NCBI GenBank assembly: GCA_048013815.1
Contig: CM106585.1
Location: 7,192,001-7,256,000, forward strand
Direction of reading: 5' to 3'
Length of the DNA stretch: 64,000 nt
From: Setoptus koraiensis
Lineage: Eukaryota; Arthropoda
In this document: one piece after another, positions 13,261 through 26,024 of the stretch
Layout: each line of letters begins with the position of its first letter
How positions within the stretch are numbered: the stretch's first letter is position 1
Notes under the pieces: generated by a model
Seen by the model: only the letters and a program-made list of their open reading frames with translations
Told to the model about the DNA's origin: nothing
Database searches by the model: none
Position numbers and translations under genes: made by a program

Positions 13261-13389
13261 CGCGTTATATGCTGGTTAGTGATACTGTATCAGTTAACAA
13301 TATCAGCACTGACAATACAATTGCGCCAATGCGACACCCAACAACAGTTGCCCGAAACAACAATTCGGGTTACTTTTCAATATCCAGTT

Positions 13390-13419
13390 GCAGTTATTGT
13401 TTGCGCAAACAATAACTGC
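13390..13419. repeat. perfect 30-bp palindrome without loop
   Basis: GCAGTTATTGTTTGC is followed immediately by its exact reverse complement. Confidence 0.97.
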
Positions 13420-13538
13420 CCAGTCGGCCGCCGGAAGGCCATTAGAGCCATTAGGGCCATCACAGCAGCGTATTGAGTGGGCCATAATAATGATAAATAA
13501 TAATAATAAATTGCCGCGAAAAAGCCCCTCTGCTGCAG

Positions 13539-13738
13539 GCATAATTGTGAACGATTCGTTGAACGAATCGCACAAACCAATGACAAATGAACTCACCACG
13601 CACGCCCCCAATCCGCGAGCCCGTGAAGCTTCAGCGGAGTGTGATATTACCGGCGCAGTGAGCTGGTGCGAGGGCCCGATAAGCCCGACAGTTGCCATCA
13701 ATGATCTGGGCAGCCTCGTTGTTTCGTTGGCCCAATAA
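13539..13738 (+). CDS. possible terminal exon, unknown protein
   Basis: A good acceptor (AAGCCCCTCTGCTGCAG) precedes an open frame of about 66 codons, read with 2 nt of a split codon, that ends in TAA at 13736-13738. The stop lies inside a candidate polyadenylation hexamer (CCAATAAAAG). The peptide includes MTNELTTHAPNPRAREASAE and ends VAINDLGSLVVSLAQ. It has no domain I recognise, and no upstream exon was identified. The support is the splice site, the stop and signal overlap, and the protein-like composition. It could be a chance open frame. Confidence 0.25.
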
Positions 13739-15221
13739 AAGATAAAAGATGACGAAAGAATCCAATGGCGCAGCTTATGGCACTCACATCGCTCGATGTG
13801 ATACGACGGCGCCACTCGAGCGCAAATCATGATGAGGGCGCCCTCTGCAATCGATGGCCGTCAAAAAGCAGTGGCTCACTGTCGGCTAGACACGCAGTCA
13901 ATCTGGAATTGATCAAATTGATTAATATTGATATCGGTGTTGGCCGACCTCTTTCCTCGGCTGGGCCGCAAATGAGCCGACCGACGGGCCGCGAATGGGG
14001 GTCGCTCGCGACCATCGCGGCCCGTCCGTCGGCCGCGCGCAGAGTAAACAGGCGCGACCTTCTGCCGTGTTCTGTGGCCTGTTGACACTAGTTGACGCTG
14101 GTTGACACTGGTTGGCGCTGGTTCTCACCGGTTCACACTGGCTCATGTTGGCTCGCTCCGACTGGCACCGACTGGCACCGGCTCGCAGTGGCTGGCGCTG
14201 GTGATGATATGCAAAATAGCGCAATTTGAACATGGTTGGTTTGCGCCTAAATCTGTTTAAATCTGGGCAATTCTTTGCGAGTCTCCGCAGATATGATGGC
14301 TTAAAAACGATGGTTGCCCGAGAAGCAGAAAAGCGGACACAGAGGAGAAAATGTTGTTGTATCGATTTGTTGACACTATTTGTTGATGCACTGTTATCTG
14401 GGGCGCAACGGCGCCACTCACAAACAGTCAGGTGAGTGAATGAATTTCTGCACCACTGACAACTGTCGTTGTCGCCGTTGTTGTCGTTGTCGTCGCTGTT
14501 GTCGCAGTTGTCGCAGTTGTCGTTGTTGTCGGTGTTGTTGTTGTTGCTGTTGCTGTTGTTGTGCCCGGTGTTGTGTTGTTACACAGTGCAGTGTTGCTGC
14601 TGTTGGCAGTGCAGAAGTGTCAGGTAGGCAACGACGTTTGACCGAGCAGTCAATGTTGGCTGCCATCTTCCACCAATGCCTGCCCCCTTTGGCCTGCCCC
14701 CAAAAGAAGCTTCTTTGTGTGGAGCCGTTGTTTGTGGTCGGTTCGTTCGCTTTGTGCTCCTCACTCATTTGTGTGTCGCTCTCCCATCGCTCCCATGGTG
14801 CCCGTCGCGTCGGTCGTGGCCGCGGTCCAGTGTGTCCCGCAAATTGGACTCACAAGGTATATTGTCAGGTAAAAGGCGGCCGTGATTCGGGTGTCATTGT
14901 TGCGTTGGCACCAATAATACGCTTCTCATGGTCAACTCATCGCTGGCTCTGTTTGCGTGATTTGGGTGTTGGGGTGACACACACACACACACAACGCAGT
15001 GCATTGTTGCGCATTTTCGGCAGCCGCCGGGCCCATCGGGACCCATTGAGCGCCTTCGAGCGGCGCCGGCCCCAATCTGGCGCCGTCGCTGCTGCTGCCC
15101 GATCACAACATAACCCGTAGCTAGCGGACGGTGCCAATCGGTTTGTCAATCGGAGTGGCCGGCCGACAGTTGAATGGTTGGCCAGAAATCTGTCGTTGGG
15201 GTTGCCGGCAGCCGCTTGGGG

Positions 15222-15261
15222 CTGTTGTGTCGGGCAACTATTGCGCAGCCCGACACAACAG
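15222..15261. repeat. perfect hairpin, 14-nt arms, 12-nt loop
   Basis: CTGTTGTGTCGGGC at 15222-15235 pairs exactly with 15248-15261. Confidence 0.92.
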
Positions 15262-15505
15262 ATGATACCCAAAATAATGGCACCCCAAATAACAGCAGCG
15301 ACTCGGATGTTTTGTTAGCAGCAGCGGCAAACAATCGACAATGTCAACCTATCGACAATATCAATTCTTTATGGCGGCAGTGGCACAACGCGAACGTGTC
15401 GAGTACCCGTCGATCTTGTAGGCGAGTGTCGGGTGCCGCGCAACGAGCGAATTCAAATCACAGCGTACATTTATAATGTATTGTGTCACCACTACACATT
15501 GCGTT

Positions 15506-15547
15506 ATAATACAACATTGATAATACAACATTGATAATACAACATTG
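15506..15547. repeat. 14-bp tandem repeat, 3 identical copies
   Basis: Unit ATAATACAACATTG is repeated three times without change. Confidence 0.95.
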
Positions 15548-17301
15548 CAATACCAGGGGGGTACAATACATTACGGGGGGGGGGCCGGCACTGAGGAATG
15601 CGGGCTCTTCCTGTCGCCGGCAACAGTTGGCAGCGCCGCAGTTGCGTCACCCTCGGCGTCACCTGTGCCGCGCCCGGTGCAAGCTGCCGGTGGAGCGGCA
15701 AAGGAATTCCGTTCGAGTTTGTGTCCGAACTTGCACTTCGACACGTTCGATTCGACCGATTGGCCGATGGCGACTTTCAGGGCGTTCGGCAAAGTTCGGC
15801 TAATGGCACCAAAGGAATGTCGCCTCTGCGCCGGCCCGCACACCTGAGCCGTCGGTGCCGGTGCCCGAGTGAACGGCGACACGGGCCCGCCGGGCCACGA
15901 GCCGGCGCGCAACTGGCCCAGTTGACATCGCGCCGTCTAATTGCGCCCTGTTCATTATTATCGCTCAGTGATTGTTGTTGTCGGAGCGGCGCGGCGCGGC
16001 CGCCCGCCGCTTTCAATTCAATCAATTGAAACTGGCTGTCACTTGTGGCGCTCGGCTCAGCTTGAAGGACGCAATCGAAGCTGGCACAAGCTGGCCGGTT
16101 AATCAGTTTCGGCCAGGTCCGGCCCGAACCGTTCAGTGGGCCGCTGACCACCAGTGCTCAAGATGAATGGATGCGGCGCTCGCCCAAATCAATCACATGT
16201 CCACCCAGCGGACAGGTAATAATCGCCGAGTCAGGCGAACGCTGCCCCTGAATTAATGAGCACTGAGCCGCTCGCCATCGCATATCGCCGCTTGTATCGC
16301 CGCTCGTATCGCCGCTTGTATCGGCGCTTGTATATCCGCTGGCAACCAATGGCAAGGGCTCATTAGCCTATTAGCGAGAGAGCCAGTAACAGTGGTCGTT
16401 TAAAGGTCTAGTTGTGCAGCAATTATCAATCTCTGTGCTGTTTGTTTGTCTCGTAGTGGCCGATAATTCATTGGCCATGATGAAACAAATTTGAATTTTC
16501 ACTCGCGAGCTCATGCACACTGTTCCACGACAGCAACAGCAGCACCGGTCGCCCAACGCCAACGGAGTCCGCTCGACCAAAGAATCGGCCCGAGCCAGAG
16601 AATTTCGCGGCGGTAACTTGTTCGCGTTCTTGTCCGGCAACCGGCGACCAATTGCAATTCTCTCGCTCTCGCTATCGAAGGCGCTCCATTGAGCGCGGCC
16701 ACGGTCGCCACTTTTCAGCATCATCAGGCCACGCTAAAACATCACGAAATTTATCATTTTTGCCAGCGCCACAACAAGCCAATCACGAATATTATCTCAC
16801 TATTTGGCTCTGCTGTCCGTCGTATCGCGTCGCCCGTCACCCGTCGTCCCTCGTCGGCCGCACACCCGGCCGCGAACCGAGCGGCAACCACGGGCGACCC
16901 GCGCGGCCGACCCGGGCCGCTGTCAGCCCCCGTTGGAGCGGGTTGGCCGGCAGCGCCACTCGACGGTGGCATTATTCATATAACAGCAGCTCGCCATTAG
17001 CTGACCACTGGTTGAGTCAGCTCAATCAGCTGACAGCGGTCGTTTGTGGCCACAATCAGCAGCGACCAAACACAAAGCTCAGCTTGCGGGCAGCCAACAA
17101 AATCACCGCCGGCCAGCAAATTAAGATGGTTTATAGTGATGATGCAATCACACATAAGCGTCCATTTATTTATACCCGACGACGCACACCCGACGGGGCA
17201 GGCATACCTGGCGCAGGTGATATATGCGTATATTCGTGCGTATCGGTGCACACAGGTAAACTATTATATCCAACTGTAGTCAGCCGAATGTGTCGCTTCT
17301 T

Positions 17302-17302
<1 letters not shown>

Positions 17303-17360
<58 letters not shown>

Positions 17361-17366
17361 GCGTGT
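17303..17366. repeat. long GT microsatellite
   Basis: About 32 GT dinucleotides with occasional GC interruptions. It is one of the longest simple repeats in the window. Confidence 0.97.
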
Positions 17367-20300
17367 AGGCACTGCTAAGTAGTTGTGGCCACTACTCATA
17401 AATCAATGCCACTCGCACTTGCCTGTATCAGCCTTGCACTTGCCTGCCCGTTTGGCTCTGTCCGGCTCGGGCCGCCGCTGCAGCCGCTTATCTCATGAGA
17501 TGCGCTCTTACCAGATCGTCGTCATGACAACGCAACAGGTGGCCCGACACAAATACCCCGAGCTCCGCTCACAAATGCGCCCACAATCAGGGGTATTCTT
17601 CACCAGAAGCGGCCAACTCGACGATTGCCCCCAATTGCGCCGATTCCCCCACCCGACCCAAGTCAGGGCATTCGGGCGCGATCTGCAGAATGGGTCTTCG
17701 TAGACCCGTGCCACAAGCCGGCCCGGCTATCCGCACCACCCCAGAGCGGGCGCTCTCCGTCTCGGCACGGCTCGGTCGTTTGTGCCGGAGAGAGGCGTGG
17801 CTGCCATCAGAGATTCATTGCGGATTATCTGTGCAAAAACCATCCACCAAAACCCGCCAACACTAGCTATGTTTTTGCAAAAAGTACCGCGTCCTCTCGC
17901 GCGTATGCGACCGTGCTAGCGTGCACTAATTTCGACAAATATTATCTCAGCTAATACATATTATATGTGGTTTGATTATCGCTGCGATCACTGATTAAAA
18001 TTGTGGAAAAAAAAAACAAAAAATAAACATAAATTCTGACATTGCGACTTAACATGATTGTAGCCGCTTTTTTTCGCCAGCAAAAAAAGGCTCGCCGGAA
18101 GTGGATACGGCAACTTGCGGCAAAATGGAAATTGTGCGAGCGAGACAATCGACCAGCCAGCCGATTGTCTGGCTGGCTGCATATCTGTTTGGATGGCAAT
18201 CTGTTGATGTTGTTGTTGTTGTTGTCGAGCTTCATGTCAGAAATAACCTGCCTAGCTACTTCATTTTATTTTATGTTACACAAGTTACAGCAAGTCGAGA
18301 ATGCGAAGTAAGTCAAGTGCAACAGAAACGAGCGCTGTTGCCAATCGGATTTGCGCGGATATTTTATATATCGTTATCAGATCAATCAGAGTGTGTGTGT
18401 AGAGTTGTGACATTCTGGCAATAAAGAGCCAATTTAGAATGGCAAGATATGCAATAATGGTTGTCTCTACGGGCAAAACCCGCGCCATTTAACTGGCAAT
18501 CACGGCGCCGGTGAGACGCTAACTAGCTGAGACGAGCCTGAATCAGGTAGGCTGATTATTATGTAATGATGTTGTTGATTAACAACAAGTCGGCCCATTT
18601 AATCTGCGACATTCATCTGGCAGTGGCGTAGTCTAGTTTTTACTGTGTAATTTGTCAAGTCTTGTCGTCTAGTCTAGTCTAGTCTGGCTGCCAGAGCCGA
18701 AGTGAGCCGGCTCGGTCAAGTGCTCACATTGCATACCATACTTAATTTAGTCTGGCGACAGGTGAGTATAGGGGCGAGACAATAACACTTATACTTGTGT
18801 TGGCTAGCTGCGTTTTTCAGTGCGTATTATCAGATTATGGCATTATAACATTATAAACTCATTATAAACATTGCCTCAGCCAACAACTAATGTTATTAAC
18901 AACAATCGTGGCATAGACAAAATGATGCAATGGACGCAATGGCTAGTGTGACGACCAAAATGACAAACGTTGATTGAGACGTTGATTCTGCTGTTGATCT
19001 GGCAGTGTTTCTTATTGCACAGTATGATGCGATGATATGATACGATTATATAATACGATGATATGATACCATGATATGATACCGTGATATGTACACAATC
19101 TTGTCATCTAAATTAATTTCATCTTTGGCTCATTTCATCGAGCACGATTAATGAGGCCATTGCGCAATCGAATCATTGCCTCGTTATCTAGATGTGTAGG
19201 GGCAGGTTGTTTGCTTGGCAAGCAACCTGTCGATTGAATGTGACAAAAAACTTTTTTGTGAGTCTGCAAAATGCAATTTTGAGAAAAGAGTTGCGCCATT
19301 ATTGCCACTTGCCTAGCGCCCGGTATCTACGGCACATATCGAGCATCAATTAGAGACAGAGATCCCCTGCCGAGATAACAGTTAGCCGACGATCAACAAA
19401 TTGCATAATACCAATTGTATGATACAAATTGATTTGCGGCGCACACGTCTAGGAACTATGTATACATTTGTTGTATGAATTGATTTCTCTACAATAATCA
19501 CCATAGATTAGATAATCGCTGCAATGCTACTGCTGCTGCTGCTGCTGCTACTGCAAATGCAGGTGATGATGATGATGATGATGCCCACTACCGGCTCAAC
19601 TAGCTAAGTGCAAAACTAGCCAAGCGAATAAGCCGAGATTGGCTGATCAGAGATAGATCTGATAAGGAGATCGCTGATCTCTCCAACAGGAGATACCTCT
19701 GAAAGAAGAGATACCTCAGAGAGAAGAGATAAGCGCTCACAAAGTGGTTGGTGTCAGTGAGCAACGACGACTCAACCAGAGCACTCACAAACAAACCTCA
19801 TCTCACCATCTCGCCAATTGATACATTGTCTCTATTTGCATACATTATATTTAATTAAATTTAATTATATTTATGTGCTATCATCGCTATATCATTGTGA
19901 TGGCAAGATGATTGTGTTGATCTCATGATCTTTTCACTGCTTTCACTCTGTTTGTTGTTATGTGCCAATTTGACATTCATTCATTCATTATTATTATTAC
20001 TTGTAGTGTTAGTATTTAAATAGCTGGTTGAACGACACCGGCGCTTGTCATAGGGCAAGCTGCAGTCGTTGAAGCTGCCAGCGACAACAACTATCCCCGA
20101 ACACAGCCATAAGCACACGCTGCGCCACCTGTCGGCCAGGTGGCGACCAGCTAGTGAAAGGTAGTGTGCGAGTTAGAGGTAGTAATTGACACAATGTGTG
20201 TCAATGCCAATGAATATGCGACGTCCAACCGAAACAACAACAAATCTCTGAACAGCATCCAATAAATATCATATAAATAATAAAGATTGACAGAATATGC

Positions 20301-20738
20301 ATAACTCAATTAGTCGCACATGAGCGAGAGCCTCTCTCTGTCTCTCTCTCTCTCACTTTATCCATTTGCCATTGGGGGTCTATGGCAGACATTTTGAAAA
20401 GTTTAAACAGCCCGAATGACCTTGAGCGCTGCTCCACATCCACCTGTCTAGCCAATAGAGTCTCGGCAATGTAGTAATAATATAATTGTGTGTCACAGTG
20501 CGCCAATTGATCGAGGTGATTTATGGCTGGCAAGTGGCAATCAAACGATTGTGTGCATCGCATTACTATATCTTTATTTATCTATATATATATATATGGT
20601 ACAAGCATGTGGAATAAGCATTCGGGATATAGTGTGGAGAGACTATTGTAAGACGAAGACGACGAATCGTCGAGCTCTCGAATTGACGTCACGCCAATAG
20701 GTGAAAGAGGAAACTTTTACCTGATGCCAAGCGACAAT

Positions 20739-20783
20739 GCCGGCGACAATCGGTTGGCTTGCCAGCCAACGAATGTCGCCGGC
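20739..20783. repeat. near-perfect hairpin, 20-21-nt arms, 4-nt loop
   Basis: Left arm 20739-20759 and right arm 20764-20783 pair throughout except for one unpaired base. Confidence 0.9.
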
Positions 20784-22161
20784 TGAATACTAAATAGGCG
20801 AGCGGAAGATGAGGCGATAAGAGCGACGAGTGAGTTAAGTCACTTGATAGCTCACTGATGGCTCATTGATACGAGATACTGCATGGGTTATATTGCTGCT
20901 TGTGGCAGCTAGCGACTAGATTATTATTATTGTGAGCATGAGTATAATATAATAATAATAATAGTAATAATTTGTGCTCACTGATTACAGGGGGCCAACA
21001 ATCAATTCATTAAGACGCCCACAAGATTGCCGATATGGCAACGTGATGGTTGCGCCATCATACATCATCGAGAATTGTCATTTTAATTATGGCAATTGTC
21101 TAATTAATTGAGCATTGCTGGCAGCGCCCAGCGGCGACGAGCCATTGCGGCGACAAGTGATCGCGGCGACTGGTCTGATTGGCACAGATTGAGCCGTCAC
21201 CTGGAGTGGAGTGGATGCAATTTGCAACTGGATCGGCTGGTGTGCAATATGCGACGATCGTCGGGATCGCTTGTTAATTATATATATAAATATAAAATAT
21301 AGCGTGTGGCCCTGTTAATGTGTTGCGCGTTGTCGCCATTATCGCCTTATAGTAATTAGCAATAGGCAGAGCATAAGATGCTGCAGTGGAAAGGCACCAA
21401 GCGAAGTGAAATGGTGCTCAAGAAGAAGCAACAAGTGGTCTCGTACTCGGATAGACATACTTTAATAGCGCCATTATAACTAATAATATCGCTATCCGAT
21501 GTGTGCGTGCCGCTCTCGTCTAGCGATTGCATATCCATACGATTATATAAATATATGGATAAATCTAATATCTTGTTATCTAGTGGCAGTCGGTGGTGGT
21601 GGTAAAAGAGAGAAAGAGAAAAAGTGAAAAAGCGAAAAGCGAAAAAGCGAAAAAGTGAAAAAGTGAAATGAATGCCGGTCATTGACCCGTCCACGGCAAG
21701 ATATTCAAGGTTATTTGGCTAGCTGGCACTTGTTGCAGCGACAGCTACCATGAGCACTAGCACGGCGACACTCATTGCGACTACTTTGTCAAGCTAGCTA
21801 GCCATTGAGATGGCGCAACATGCAGCAGCAGCAGCCAGACAGAGTTGAGGCAAGGAAACGAGCCAGGCAAAGTTGCTGCCACAAGCCAGCCTAATGAGGG
21901 CCTAATGAACAAACAACTACCACTCGCCCAATCGGCCTGTAGACGGCGCACACACACACGCACACACTGCTGGAGTACGACACACACACACACAGTCTAC
22001 AGGTGACATAAGATTATACAGGTACTTGCATAGGGCCGTGCGTTGAGCGACTGCATCGCTAATGAGCCGGCTGCCGTGATTTGTTGCTATTGGCGCTGCT
22101 GTTGCTGTTGCGATTGTTATTGGCAGTTGTCTGGCGTCTTTATTGACTTTGCTCACTTTAG

Positions 22162-22436
22162 TTACCCGCTGCCGCCGCTCGGCCCACTCACATCAATGTC
22201 TGTCTCATGGTGCCCGGTCGGGTCGGCGCCCGCTCTCGACCCGACCGACGGCCGGCGCCGCCTCCGACCCGGGCCCGGCCGCCCTCGACTCGGACCCGGC
22301 CGGCTGCTCGCATGCGCACCGGCGCACTGCAACAATGGCGCATCGAGTCTTGTCAGGCGCACACGACAAGACGCCATCCATCTATCGCCAGACACACTAC
22401 AACATGGCAAGCTCGTGTTGCGCAACACGAAACAAG
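22162..22436 (+). CDS. possible internal exon, frame unresolved
   Basis: An acceptor with a pyrimidine tract (GACTTTGCTCACTTTAG) and a donor (AACAAG then GTGAATG) bound 275 nt of GC-rich sequence that is open in all three plus-strand frames. No frame encodes a domain I recognise. One frame ends in a protein-like stretch, SLVRRTRQDAIHLSPDTLQ. The triple openness probably reflects high GC content. Confidence 0.18.
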
Positions 22437-24056
22437 GTGAATGAAATTGTGTGTGATTGCGCGCAATGGCAACGACAAAATAAATATAATATCCGTACTA
22501 TTATCAACTATTATTAGTATTGCTATTATTAGTATAGTGTAGACATAACAATGTAAACTGTGGCAAGTGCATGACAATGAACCGCCAAAACAAACAGCAC
22601 ACAATCAAGTGGCGCGTCGATCGCACTTCCGTCACTCACAACAAGTCAGCACAGCAGCAACTCACACACGCCACCAGCTAGCCAACTTTTCAACACACGC
22701 ACAACTAGCTTGCCAAGTACGCGACAACTTGACTAGCCCGAGCTGGCAAGCTAGTTGTTGGCGCGCGCGCGCAGTAGCACAAGTTGCGCGAGCTTGACGG
22801 GCGCGCGCGCGCTCGTTTGGCCTTGACCTTTGGCGCGCCACCCTGCGCTGACTTTTGGTTAAGCACACGCGGACAAAATAGTGCGCAGAAAAAACAACGC
22901 GTGCGCACGTGCCGCATCGTTGCCTGTTTGTCGTGTTGTTGCGTGCGCGCGTTATCTAACACAACGCGCGCGTCTTGCCAGGCCGACCTTGCCAGAACGT
23001 GCACAGCGCGGCCCGAGTCGCACAGCGTGCACAATACGCGCGCGCGCTCGGTGACCTAATATGAGTAATTTACCTTGGGATGGCCTTGAAATTGATCTCT
23101 CGCTTGCTCGCTCGCTCGCTCGACAAATGGCTGGCTGCTCGTTGCTGGCAATGGCTCATGGTTTGGCGAGAGTCGGCGATTTTGTTGGCACTGGCGTCGT
23201 AACAGGAATACGAACGCAACGTAATAATGGTAATAGCTGGCCGGCTTTAATTCAGTCTGTCGCCGCCGCCGCCGCCAGACGCGCCATAAATAATAATGGC
23301 AGCACATAAACGGCCATTTCAGTAAACTGTGCCTCTGTGCGTGCATAATGATTTGCATAATGGCCTTCAACTCTTTCTGGCGGTCGTCGTGGTTCTTTGG
23401 CGCTTGTTTGCGCTCGGCTTTTCCTCCTTAATCCCTAAGCCTTTGGCTGGCCTTATCTCTCTGGCGTTTTGAGCACGACGAGCAGCTTGCAGCGAGAGGC
23501 ACAGCGGCTCACGAACGGCGCCGGAACAGCGCGCAATTGCGAGCCGGTGTCAGCGCAACAAGACATTAGACAGGGGTGCACAGTGACGAGGTGTAACTGG
23601 CGCAAATGGTGGCGCAAGGGGTCGCCCCACTCACATTTGTTATTGAGTGGTCACCTTGGGGGCGCCGGCTGATGTGTCAACTGGCGAGCGTAATTGATTG
23701 CGGCACCCTCACTGACAGGTAACTTGTTTTGGGTTGCTTGTTAGCGATTCGCCAGCGACCGTGAGAATGGCCGCTCGGGCACGTACCGGGCCGGCGCCGC
23801 GGCTCCACCTGTCGGCGACGGGCGTGTTGCTTGGGAGCGATCTCGACACTAGCGCTCACACATTGTTAATGGGACAGTGGCTGCCGTTGATGAGACAGCG
23901 TCGATAAAATGAATGGCGTGCCGGCCATGTCCGATTGTCGTAAATGCAATTACGCGGCGAGCCGGCATCTCGAAACGGGCAACGGGCAACTGCCAATTGC
24001 GCCAACAGAAAGTTGGCCGCAACTTGTGCCCATGCGGCGACGCGGCCAGTTTCCGC

Positions 24057-24112
24057 AACCCGGCAAACAGTTTCGGCTGCTCGCGCATCCCAATGAAACT
24101 GTTTGCCGGGTT
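24057..24112. repeat. perfect hairpin, 17-nt arms, 22-nt loop
   Basis: AACCCGGCAAACAGTTT at 24057-24073 is reverse-complementary to 24096-24112. Confidence 0.95.
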
Positions 24113-25918
24113 CGCGATCGGCGCGCCAGCGCCGCCGTCCGACGGCGGCCATCGGGAGCGCCAATGGGAACGCAGCAGCCGGCTACCTGTCGATTGGCTG
24201 TCACGGACACGCACGCACACCGGCCGTCGGTGCGGATCGCGTGTCCATTGTTGTCGTTGTTGTTGCTGTCGTTGGTCAGTTGATTGGCCGGAGCGAGGCT
24301 GGCGTCGATTGCGGGCGCAAACAAGCTCCAGTGGCCAGCGGCAAACAGCAAACAACCACAGGTGAGCTGTGAGCGCCATAAAACACCTACAACAATGACA
24401 TGACGACATGCTCACCTGAGATGAGCCGGCGCTGCAAGCTCAATGATGCAATCATCGTTGGCCAGTGTCCGGTGAGTGGCAGTGTCGGCACGCTGACACA
24501 CGGACGCCGGCTAGCGCCGGTCATTGAGCCAGTCATCGCGCGGTGATTGTGTCGTCGCGTTGGCTCATTCAGCCCGCAATCAGCGGGCGCATGTCGCGCC
24601 GCCGGCCTGCGTGTGTCAGCGGACCGTGCGGCCGGTCGCTGTGCGGACAGGGGCGCCGCAAGCTAGCGTCCAGCGGCCGCGTTGATTGATCGCGCGGAGT
24701 GGCGGGCCGCTGATCGCTTTTTGGATCGGGTCGGCGCGGCGCGGCAATTGGCGCGCTCGGGCACAGAAGGGCGCGCCCTACGAACGAGCCGCCATTGACA
24801 CGGCGGCTCATTACCACTTTGGGGTCGGCCGGTGCGCGTTACCGCTTGCGCATAAGACGCCCACTTGCAGACGCATCTCACAAGTCAGTCTGGCGGCTCT
24901 GTGGCGCCTGTCGGGCACCTGTCGGGCAGCGCGCGCAAACATTGTCCGAACGGACGAGCGCTGTCGGATGTGCGGATCGCATATGGCGCACACAACGGCG
25001 AATAAACACATCACTGTCGGGCCGAGTGTCCGCCAACAATGCGAGCCGCGCTTGTCGGGCCGGCCGCGGCCGAAATGGCGCAGCGCCAATAGCAACAACA
25101 ACAATGAACTGTTTGCCCATTATGCAACCGGCATAGCGAGCGTCCATAGCGGATCGTGCACCTGTTGCTGTTTGTTTGTTTGTTTGTTGGCTTTGTTTGC
25201 TCGCTTGCTTGCGACCAGCAAACACTGTTGTGAGTGTGCGTTAAAGAGCGGCGCATGCACTAAATCGCTCCATCATTTCGCTTAAACTTCACTTATAATG
25301 AGCATGCCAATTCCGACAACAACCGGCCGGCAATCGGCAATTCCGATGAGCGAGCCAGCGCAAACTTGCCAGCTTGCACAGCTCGCAAAATTGCGCGCAA
25401 CTCACCGCGAGAATCCTTTTCGCTTGGGCTCATTTCGCTTCATTCGCCAGCCGGCCACTGTCTGTTGCGAGCGGCAAATCCGGCCCGGTGTCCGGCGGCC
25501 AGTCTCGCGATGCGAGCCTGGCGCAAGGCGAACGCGCCACCAGTGGACACAGCCTGTGATGCAGCCTGAGACGGGCCAAAGAATCGATTGGAGGTGCAAA
25601 GAATCGATCATTCCATCAGCGCACGCATCAGTGTCAGTGTCAGTGTATGTACTCCACTGACAGCCCGTCCATTAGCACCGGCCAAACGACACCCCGGCCG
25701 GCCCTTCACGGCCTGCGGCGAGGGTGTGACCCCGGATCGAGGGCCGGCGGGCCAGCTCGGGCGGACAAGCTAGGCAAGCCAGCAGCCGGAACGGCGCTGG
25801 CCGGCGGATGACGCACAAGTGCTCATGTGGACGCGCACACCGGCAAACGGCGATATTCATATGGATTATCTCTTATCAAGTTATTGCCAAGTGATGGATT
25901 GAAAAGTCACCGAACTAC

Positions 25919-26024
25919 AGCACCGACAACAACAACAACAACAGCACCGACAACAACAACAACAACAACAACAACAGCACCGACAACAGCAACAACGGCA
26001 ACAGCGACAACAACAACAACAGCT
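25919..26024. repeat. CAA/CAG-type trinucleotide array
   Basis: ACAACAACA runs are interrupted by a regular CAGCACCGA motif. The array encodes poly-Thr/Ala or poly-Gln in chance frames. Confidence 0.95.

Larger units (their letters stand above)
4460..13538. other. repeat-rich non-coding region
   Basis: No gene is recognisable. The stretch holds CAA/GTT-type microsatellites (5650-5835, 6950-7070), GT runs (10238-10258, 10420-10462), a CT run (9299-9319), a 16-bp three-copy repeat near 9637-9680, the 21-bp array at 12266-12395 and an AT-rich block at 13193-13260. It also holds several perfect hairpins, listed separately. Open frames at 5644-5891, 7173-7526, 8086-8403 and 10566-10952 are explained by repeats or lack start and splice support. 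Confidence 0.5.
13739..22161. other. repeat-rich region without a supported gene
   Basis: The stretch contains an 11-bp degenerate array (around 14085-14195, GTTGACACTGG-type), a CTG/TTG block at 14460-14570, a 14-bp three-copy repeat at 15506-15547, a 12-bp array near 16270-16335, the long GT run at 17303-17366, purine-rich GAAAAA repeats at 21600-21668 and several hairpins. Around 15598-15912 both strands carry protein-like open frames of about 100-140 codons with plausible splice signals. I could not decide between them and call none. Confidence 0.45.

Noticed and set aside
15571-15912. Exon-like frames on both strands
   Set aside because: The plus and minus frames are equally protein-like with equally good splice sites, so no strand can be chosen from sequence alone.
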